The translations under genes and the position numbers were made by a program. Below are positions 6,841-11,538 of a stretch of 11,538 bases of DNA, one piece after another. The notes beneath the pieces are model-generated. The model worked only from the letters and a program-made list of their open reading frames with translations. It was not told the origin of the DNA and made no database searches. Source of the DNA: RECH01 sp964431105 (GTDB taxonomy: Bacteria; Cyanobacteriota; Cyanobacteriia; RECH01); contig CAYSIR010000124.1 in NCBI GenBank assembly GCA_964431105.1, positions 1-11,538 of the forward strand. Reading direction: 5' to 3'. Within the stretch, counting starts at the first letter, position 1. The number at the start of each line of letters is the position of its first letter.

Positions 6841-6956
6841 ATGCATGACGCAACAGGTGTTAGTTTTTTTATTCCGCTGTTTCCACCATTCCTAAAATCC
6901 TGATAACACTGGATTTCAGGACGCAGAAATCGACGGTTTAGGATGGGCAGCCGATG

Positions 6957-7001
6957 GAAGCAGGTGCGTCAGTAAATAGATGAAATAGATGGGCCTGCTT
7001 C
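6957..7001. repeat. Inverted repeat with a small tandem repeat in its loop
   Basis: GAAGCAGG (6957-6964) and CCTGCTTC (6994-7001) form an 8-bp stem just beyond the GNAT stop codon. The 29-base loop carries AATAGATGA followed by AATAGATGG (6975-6992), a 9-bp tandem duplication with one mismatch. It is placed where a terminator for the minus-strand operon would be expected, but no T-tract follows on that strand. Confidence 0.45.
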
Positions 7002-7029
7002 TGTAGTCTAATCATCCCTGTCTGGGTTC

Positions 7030-7458
7030 TCAATCAGGATCGAGAGATTGGGCAAAGCGGAATGCCTTAATGGTAAAGCCACGACCAAAATAAAACCGAT
7101 GGGCGAGCGCTCGCTGCACACTGCTGTCTAACTGAAGCGATCGGCACTGTTGCGATCGGGCATAGTTGAGGAGCCAGTTCATCAGAGCCGTACCGTACCC
7201 CTTTCCCTGGGCTACCACATCGGTGACTAAATCATCGACATACAGAATTTTCCCATGGGCTAGGGTATCCAAAATGCGAAATCCAGCGATCGCCCGCACC
7301 GCTTCATCCACATCCAAATAAACCAAGTAATAGCCGCCCTGCTGCTGGTGTTGCACCCGACTGACAAACTCAGCCGGATCAAGCTGCGGACGTAACTGCA
7401 CCATCACTGGAAAGCACTGAGCAATGTCCAGCTCTGACCGTGCCACTCGAATCTCCAT
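7030..7458 (-). CDS. GNAT-family N-acetyltransferase
   Basis: The 142-residue protein has the GNAT layout: an N-terminal helix region (ELDIAQCFPVMVQLRPQL), the central strand AGFRILDTLAHGKILYVDDLVTD, the acetyl-CoA pyrophosphate loop QGKGYG (84-89) in VVAQGKGYGTALMNWLL, and the C-terminal HRFYFGRGFTIKAFRFAQ, where the Tyr of the usual RFY motif serves as general acid in many members. The substrate cannot be told from the sequence; small amines, antibiotics and protein N-termini are all possible in this family. It begins 23 bases after the ggtD-like gene on the same strand, with AAGGA about 12 bases before the ATG, so it is probably the last gene of the permease operon. Whether it works with the transporter is unknown. 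Confidence 0.9.
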   Translation of the reverse strand: MEIRVARSELDIAQCFPVMVQLRPQLDPAEFVSRVQHQQQGGYYLVYLDVDEAVRAIAGFRILDTLAHGKILYVDDLVTDVVAQGKGYGTALMNWLLNYARSQQCRSLQLDSSVQRALAHRFYFGRGFTIKAFRFAQSLDPD

Positions 7459-7481
7459 GCAATCGATTCATCCTTGTCGAG

Positions 7482-8399
7482 TTACCCTTTGACTGAACCG
7501 GCAAGAATGCCGCGCACAAAGTACCGTTGCAGTGCAAAGAAGACCGCCAATGGCACAATCATACTGATGAATGCCCCGGAAGTCAGCAGATGCCAATCCT
7601 GCCCGCGTGAGCCAACTAACCGACTGAGTTGCAGTGTGACGGGGGCAACGTCGTCTGTGCCGCCCAGGTAAACCAGCGCAATCAGTAGATCGTTCCAGAC
7701 CCAAAGAAATTGAAATACTGCAAATGAGGCGATCGCAGGCATCGATAGCGGCACAATCAACTTTGTAAACGTAGTGAGGTGCGACGCCCCATCCACAGCA
7801 GCCGCTTCGATCAAATCGCGGGGCAGCGAACCAATGTAGTTTCGCAGTAGATAAATGCCTAGGGGCATGCCATAGCCCGTGTGGGCCAGCCAGACGGCCA
7901 AAAATTCACCCGACAGCCCCAAATCTCGATAGACCCGCAGCACTGGAATCAGGGTCATTTGCAGGGGCACCACTAGCAGACCCACCACCATGAAAAATAG
8001 GAGCTGCCGTCCCGGAAATGACATCCAGGCAAAGGCGTAGGCGGCGAAGGTCGCGATCGCAATGGGCATGACTGTGGCCGGAATCGAAATGGCCAAGCTA
8101 TTGAGAAACGCTTGCCCCATATTTTCCGCTGTCACCACATCCATATAGTTTTGCAGAGAATACTGGGTAAAGTCGAAGGGATGCTGAAACACGGTCCACC
8201 AGCCACTTTGGGTGAGCGCATCTCTCTGGCGGATAGAACTGACCAGTAGGCCAACGGTGGGCAATGTCCAGATCAGCGAAATCACCACCAGAGTGATGTG
8301 AACCGGCGCTTTTTGGATAACGGCCTGCCCCTGGTGCAGGGCCCAGTCGATCCCGCGCAGGGGTTTACGAAATCCTTGAGGACGATATTTAAGGTTCAT
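7482..8399 (-). CDS. ggtD: Carbohydrate ABC transporter permease, GgtD/MalG type
   Basis: The 305-residue inner-membrane protein has about six membrane helices (near 34-54, 97-123, 131-152, 165-187, 222-244 and 274-292). The cytoplasmic EAA loop that docks on the ATPase reads EAAAVDGASHLTTFTKLIVP (198-217), followed by MalG-class SMPAIASFAVFQFLWVWNDLL. Length and the order of motifs agree with Synechocystis GgtD, which imports the osmolyte glucosylglycerol together with GgtA, GgtB and GgtC, and also with other CUT1 sugar permeases. The ATG overlaps the ggtC-like stop codon by 4 bases (ATGA, 8396-8399), and AGGAG (8408-8412) lies 8 bases upstream inside ggtC, indicating translational coupling. 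The class is certain; the substrate is inferred from resemblance alone. Confidence 0.92.
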   Translation of the reverse strand: MNLKYRPQGFRKPLRGIDWALHQGQAVIQKAPVHITLVVISLIWTLPTVGLLVSSIRQRDALTQSGWWTVFQHPFDFTQYSLQNYMDVVTAENMGQAFLNSLAISIPATVMPIAIATFAAYAFAWMSFPGRQLLFFMVVGLLVVPLQMTLIPVLRVYRDLGLSGEFLAVWLAHTGYGMPLGIYLLRNYIGSLPRDLIEAAAVDGASHLTTFTKLIVPLSMPAIASFAVFQFLWVWNDLLIALVYLGGTDDVAPVTLQLSRLVGSRGQDWHLLTSGAFISMIVPLAVFFALQRYFVRGILAGSVKG

Positions 8400-9442
8400 C
8401 GAATCGACTCCTGCTGTTGAAACCGCCGAATGTTGCTGATGATGACTGGAACAACGGCGAGTAAGAGAATGACGGCGATCGCACTGCCGCGCCCAAAATC
8501 CCGAAAATTAAACATTTCCTTGATCATGCGGCTAGCTACCACCTCAGTATCCTGAGTGCCGCCAGTCATCACCCAAACAATGTCAAATACTTTCAGCACT
8601 AAAATAATCACCGTAGTTGCAACAACTGCGATCGTGGAGCTAATCATCGGTATGGTGATGCGCCAAAAAATCTGAAACTCATTGGCGCCGTCAATCCGGG
8701 CTGCTTCAATGATGTCGTTCGGGATGCCCTTCACAGCCGCCGACAGCAGCACCATGCAAAACCCGGTCTGTAGCCAAATCATAATAAAAATGAGCGCAAA
8801 GGTATTCAGCGCCGGAATCCCCCAGCAGGACCATTCCCAGTTCACAATCGGAATCGTGATCGGCTGCCAATCCACTAACGGCAGGCATTTTTCTACTGTC
8901 CAGCCAATGGGTTCATGCCCCAGGCCCGTCGCGATCGCATTGAGTAGCCCAATTTGGTCATCCCCAGCAGGACGATAGGCATACATAAAGCGCCAGATGA
9001 CGCTAGCTCCCACAAAGGAAATCGCCATCGGCATAAAAATCAGGCCTTTCACAATCGGTTCATAGCGCACCCGATCAAGCAAGACCGCCAGCAATAGCCC
9101 TACGCCCACGCTAATGCCCGTCACAAATACCAGCCACAAAATATTGTTGCGGAAAGCGATCAGCATTTCGTTATTGGTGAACGCAAAGAGGTAGTTTTGC
9201 AATCCAACAAAATTTTGCGATCGCCGATCCAAAAAACTCAGACCAATCGTATTGATGGCAGGAATGACCAAATAGCCAAATAGCACCAGCAGGGCCGGTG
9301 TGACATAAATCCACGGCAACACCCGCGATCGCCACGGATTCGGTAGGCGATTGGCCAAAGCATTCATGCCATAGAACACCGCAATCACACCGACTGAGCC
9401 AATGATGACCGCAATGATAACCTCAATCAGCTTGCTCCACAT
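8396..9442 (-). CDS. ggtC: Carbohydrate ABC transporter permease, GgtC/MalF type
   Basis: From the ATG at 9442 the protein has 348 residues. An N-terminal helix (about 5-27) is followed by the usual core: RVLPWIYVTPALLVLFGYLV (40-59), helices near 100-122 and 135-153, then a Trp-rich extracytoplasmic loop at about 160-213, helices near 214-238, 268-290 and 319-337, and the EAA loop EAARIDGANEFQIFWRITIP (246-265). It pairs with the GgtD-like protein to form the membrane channel. The frame continues upstream to a TTG at 9619 and includes ATGs at 9553 and 9505, but those 59 residues are unlike transporter N-termini; no candidate has a good Shine-Dalgarno. The usual neighbour, the binding protein GgtB, is absent upstream. 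The ATPase must also be encoded elsewhere. Confidence 0.9.
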   Translation of the reverse strand: MWSKLIEVIIAVIIGSVGVIAVFYGMNALANRLPNPWRSRVLPWIYVTPALLVLFGYLVIPAINTIGLSFLDRRSQNFVGLQNYLFAFTNNEMLIAFRNNILWLVFVTGISVGVGLLLAVLLDRVRYEPIVKGLIFMPMAISFVGASVIWRFMYAYRPAGDDQIGLLNAIATGLGHEPIGWTVEKCLPLVDWQPITIPIVNWEWSCWGIPALNTFALIFIMIWLQTGFCMVLLSAAVKGIPNDIIEAARIDGANEFQIFWRITIPMISSTIAVVATTVIILVLKVFDIVWVMTGGTQDTEVVASRMIKEMFNFRDFGRGSAIAVILLLAVVPVIISNIRRFQQQESIR

Positions 9443-9608
9443 GGGGCTTGATACTAACAACAAGTGACAACGCTCTTTTGCAAAGACGCGCCGCAGTCCA
9501 CCCATGAACAGAGGCGATCGCTTGCCAACACAGCTTGCAATCCGTGCCACCATTGCCGATGGGACAACCGAGCGATGCGTCAATCCCGATGATAAGGAGT
9601 TAACCGGG

Positions 9609-9625
9609 TTGACTGACAAAACTGG
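9609..9625 (-). repeat. 17-bp dispersed repeat, copy 2 (inverted)
   Basis: The minus strand reads CCAGTTTTGTCAGTCAA, identical to 6801-6817. The TTGTCA inside it is a possible -35 box for the ggtC operon. Together with the imperfect copy at 9711-9725 it brackets a 117-base segment with inverted ends TTGACTGACAAAA and TTTTTGGTCAGTCAA. Confidence 0.7.
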
Positions 9626-9710
9626 ATAAACTCAAATCACCGAACAGATCAGGAGACCTGCCCCCTACATCATCCAAAATCCTGTGAGCAATTGCCGCGC
9701 CCAATGCCGA

Positions 9711-9725
9711 TTTTTGGTCAGTCAA
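9711..9725 (+). repeat. Dispersed repeat, imperfect copy 3
   Basis: TTTTTGGTCAGTCAA differs from the right part of the 17-mer (TTTTGTCAGTCAA) by two inserted bases, in plus orientation. Confidence 0.5.
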
Positions 9726-10315
9726 TCAAGAGGGTTAACGTCCGATAACATCAACGACTATGCTCTTACCATTACAAGGTTTATAAGAATCACGCAAGGG
9801 ACAGCTAGAGCAACCAAAAACGCCATCACTGAATAAGTGCAGTTTTTAGTGAAGGGTACTGAAATTTGTATTAGACTCTAGGACCCTGATCAAAGAGAAT
9901 AGGGGCAACTGGATCCATGGCTTATTGTCAGTATTAGTGTTAAGCATTGAGTAGTGCTAATTTCTCATGACGCAACAGCATACCTAGCCTCCTCTACAAA
10001 TCCCCATCGCTTAGCCGCCGATAATGCAAACGCTGTCGGCTTGGCTCCCCAACCTATCGTTCTTCAACGGCTTAGTTTTTGAACTCAGTTTCAGCCCTGC
10101 CGTAGGGATAGCTTGCTGAGAGAGACGGTCGCGGCGGTAACTGCATCTTCAAATTTGGTAGGCAACCATCAATCCGGACAGTAGGCATTAAAGCTGTAGG
10201 CTGGAGAATGCTTGTCCTGCTACTTTCAGGGGGTTAACTGAGATTTGAGATGCCGATCGTTCCATCACAGTCACTGACCGCCGGGGCGGCTACCTCGGCT
10301 ACATCCCAGCGATAC

Positions 10316-10337
10316 CTGAGTTGCATCTGAGTCGCAT
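10316..10337 (+). repeat. 11-bp tandem duplication upstream of the J-domain gene
   Basis: CTGAGTTGCAT (10316-10326) is followed directly by CTGAGTCGCAT (10327-10337), with one mismatch. Confidence 0.7.
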
Positions 10338-10386
10338 CCGATGCTGACAATGTGAGATATGCTTGACGACACCCATCACGTCCCCT

Positions 10387-11322
10387 ATGGCCCAGCTTTC
10401 CTTTCCAAATGAATGGCTGAAACTTGCTTCAGATCCCTACGCTGTGCTGGGGGTATCGGTTACAGCCGATGACCGGCGAGTGCTAAAGCGCTATCGCACC
10501 ATTGCTAAGCAGCTTCATCCAGATGTTTATCATGCGGCGGACGATACGGCGCGATCGCTCGCTGGACAAATCTTAGCCCGATTGGTGAACCCAGCTTATC
10601 AAAAACTGAAGCAGGATAATGGTCGGGCAGAGACGATGGCCACCCTGCGGTTTCGGGTACGTCGGGCTGCCAAAGAAGCGCCCATCGTACCCAAGGGAGA
10701 GATGGGCAAGCGCCTGGTTGGCGTTCCGGCTCATTCTCTCGAAACGCTATATGAAGATGCGATCGCTGACCTTGCCACACGGCAATACCAAGATCTAAAC
10801 CAGTTTGAATCGCTGACCCAGCAGTTGGGTGAACTCAACCTGGTCTATTTGCAGCAAAAAATGGGTGAACCACTGTTACGTGAAAAACGTAGCGGCATTG
10901 TCCCCAAAGAAGAAGCCAAGCCGATTCAGTTTACGTCCGTCTCGCCAGAAGAAAAGCAAACTGAACTGAGCTATGCTCAACGGCACTACCAGCGGGCCCA
11001 AGAATATATTCGTAAAGAAAATTGGTCGATGGCGGTGCAAGAACTGCGGGATGCGATTCGCCTAGAAGCAGAAACAAGTCAGTATCATGCCGTGCTGGCA
11101 ACGGTGTATATGAAGCAAAACTTGCAGGGGATGGCAAAGGTGCATTTTCGCCAAGCCCTGAAACTTGATCCCAAGAATGCGCTAGCGATGAAACACGCCC
11201 ACAAATTCGATTTGCAGGTTGGCGGCACCACCGGAAATGGCAAGTCCTCCAGCGCAAGTGCGTCTAAGGGGTCTAAACCCAATAAGCGCGGTTTGCTGGG
11301 ACTGTTCTCCCGCAAGTCGTGA
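10387..11322 (+). CDS. J-domain protein with C-terminal TPR repeats
   Basis: From the ATG at 10387 the protein has 311 residues. The J-domain occupies about 16-78: DPYAVLGVSVTADDRRVLKRYRTIAKQLHPD, with the HPD tripeptide (44-46) that stimulates DnaK ATP hydrolysis. There is no Gly/Phe-rich region and no zinc-finger domain, so it is a type III (DnaJC-like) co-chaperone rather than canonical DnaJ. A helical middle part is followed by two TPR-like repeats (about 196-229 and 232-265, the second ending QALKLDPKNALA), a Ser/Lys-rich linker and a terminal RGLLGLFSRKS. The TPRs probably recruit a client or partner to Hsp70; which one is unknown. The frame extends upstream to a TTG at 10363, adding eight residues; ATG is preferred, though neither has a good Shine-Dalgarno. 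The gene is divergent from the ggtC operon. Confidence 0.9.
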   Translation: MAQLSFPNEWLKLASDPYAVLGVSVTADDRRVLKRYRTIAKQLHPDVYHAADDTARSLAGQILARLVNPAYQKLKQDNGRAETMATLRFRVRRAAKEAPIVPKGEMGKRLVGVPAHSLETLYEDAIADLATRQYQDLNQFESLTQQLGELNLVYLQQKMGEPLLREKRSGIVPKEEAKPIQFTSVSPEEKQTELSYAQRHYQRAQEYIRKENWSMAVQELRDAIRLEAETSQYHAVLATVYMKQNLQGMAKVHFRQALKLDPKNALAMKHAHKFDLQVGGTTGNGKSSSASASKGSKPNKRGLLGLFSRKS

Positions 11323-11349
11323 GGCTGGTTCGCAGCAAGTACCGGCGTA

Positions 11350-11538
11350 TCATTGATCAATCATAGACATCAGTTGGGGTACGCGGGCCCGCGACAAATC
11401 GATGCGCGAGTGGTCAAGATGGCGCTTGCGATCTAAGTAGCAGCCTTTAGAATAAATGGGGTAGCTCCACATGAGTGGGTTACCTTTACGAGTAGCAGGC
11501 GTAAAGCCCCCGCGTTTCAACCGGGGGATATAAGCGCA
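11350..11538 (-). other. Open minus-strand frame at the window edge, doubtful gene
   Basis: A minus-strand frame runs from the window end to a TGA at 11350 (about 62 residues). Its first residues, CAYIPRLKRGGFTPATRKGN, come from translating the terminal hairpin described at 11501-11538; such readings are commonly produced by this IS hairpin and need not be a protein. The rest (MWSYPIYSKGCYLDRKRHLD and on) is not recognised. The plus strand over 11437-11538 is also open (ending RRKAPAFQPGDISA). Neither can be judged without the next bases. Confidence 0.25.
11501..11538. mobile_element. Terminal hairpin of an IS200/IS605-type element at the window edge
   Basis: GTAAAG is followed by CCCCCG (11507-11512), loop CGTTTCAAC, CGGGGG (11522-11527) and ATATAAGCGCA. 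This G/C stem with flanking GTAAAG and GATATAAGCG is familiar from the ends of cyanobacterial IS200/IS605 and IS1341 elements. A transposase or tnpB gene may therefore start just beyond the window, or this may be an isolated end. The hairpin differs in sequence from the relic at 985-1014. Recognition is from memory of the motif. Confidence 0.5.

Larger units (their letters stand above)
9443..10386. other. Gene-free stretch of about 940 bases between divergent genes
   Basis: Nothing convincing is coded here on either strand, apart from the doubtful upstream extension of the ggtC frame to 9619. There are no HIP1 octamers between about 9525 and 10550, the longest gap in this half of the window. 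Seen inside are two copies of the dispersed repeat (9609-9625 and 9711-9725), a weak stem-loop at 9816-9847 (AAAAAC/GTTTTT with CACT/AGTG inside), and an 11-bp tandem duplication at 10316-10337. A poor minus-strand promoter for ggtC is possible: TTGTCA (9614-9619 read in reverse), a 19-base spacer and TATCAT (9589-9594). No tRNA or known riboswitch was recognised. Confidence 0.55.

Noticed and set aside
9443..9619. Longer N-terminus of the ggtC-like protein starting at TTG 9619
   Set aside because: The 59 extra residues are unlike permease N-termini, the TTG lies inside the 17-bp repeat, and no Shine-Dalgarno is seen; the ATG at 9442 fits the family better.
6844..9978. CATGACGCAACAG at 6844-6856 and near 9965-9977, with a one-base variant on the minus strand near 957-969
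   Set aside because: A 13-base match is expected about once or twice by chance in a window of this size, and the flanks do not agree.
10111..10126. CTGAGAGAGAC resembling the CTGAGA core of a TPP riboswitch
   Set aside because: The other conserved parts of the THI element are absent and no thiamin gene follows.

Overview
The window is cyanobacterial chromosome. The HIP1 octamer GCGATCGC occurs more than 25 times, mostly inside genes, and all recognisable proteins belong to families with close cyanobacterial relatives: a PilA-type pilin, an FtsH of the FtsH3 type, TldD, and sugar permeases resembling GgtC and GgtD. The species cannot be named from the sequence.

Layout. (1) 2-361, plus strand: the 3' end of a type IV pilin gene cut by the window edge, then a 740-base gene-free stretch with two hairpins (one a likely pilin terminator) and a decayed IS200/IS605-type tnpB end on the minus strand. 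(2) 1103-2809, plus strand: an unrecognised membrane-anchored helical protein followed by a class IV PLP enzyme that looks like aminodeoxychorismate lyase, separated by a 12-bp tandem repeat that starts at the stop codon of the first gene. (3) 3072-4910, plus strand: ftsH, ending in a strong terminator whose T-tract runs into a 14-bp tandem repeat. (4) 6596-5196, minus strand: tldD, with a 93-bp MITE-like palindromic element just upstream. (5) 9442-7030, minus strand: ggtC-like permease, ggtD-like permease and a small GNAT acetyltransferase, closely packed as one operon. (6) 9443-10386: about 940 bases with no gene. (7) 10387-11322, plus strand: a J-domain plus TPR protein. (8) 11323-11538: the window ends in another IS200/IS605-type terminal hairpin, so a mobile element probably begins or ends at the edge.

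How the genes fit together. The two permeases would form the membrane pore of a binding-protein-dependent sugar or glucosylglycerol importer, but no binding protein or ATPase gene is in the window. FtsH and TldD are separate housekeeping proteolysis genes that converge on each other. No defence, toxin or secondary-metabolite system was found. The most unusual material is non-coding: a MITE-like element, an exact 17-bp sequence present in inverted orientation on both sides of the permease operon, IS relics, and several short tandem duplications of 9 to 14 bp between genes.
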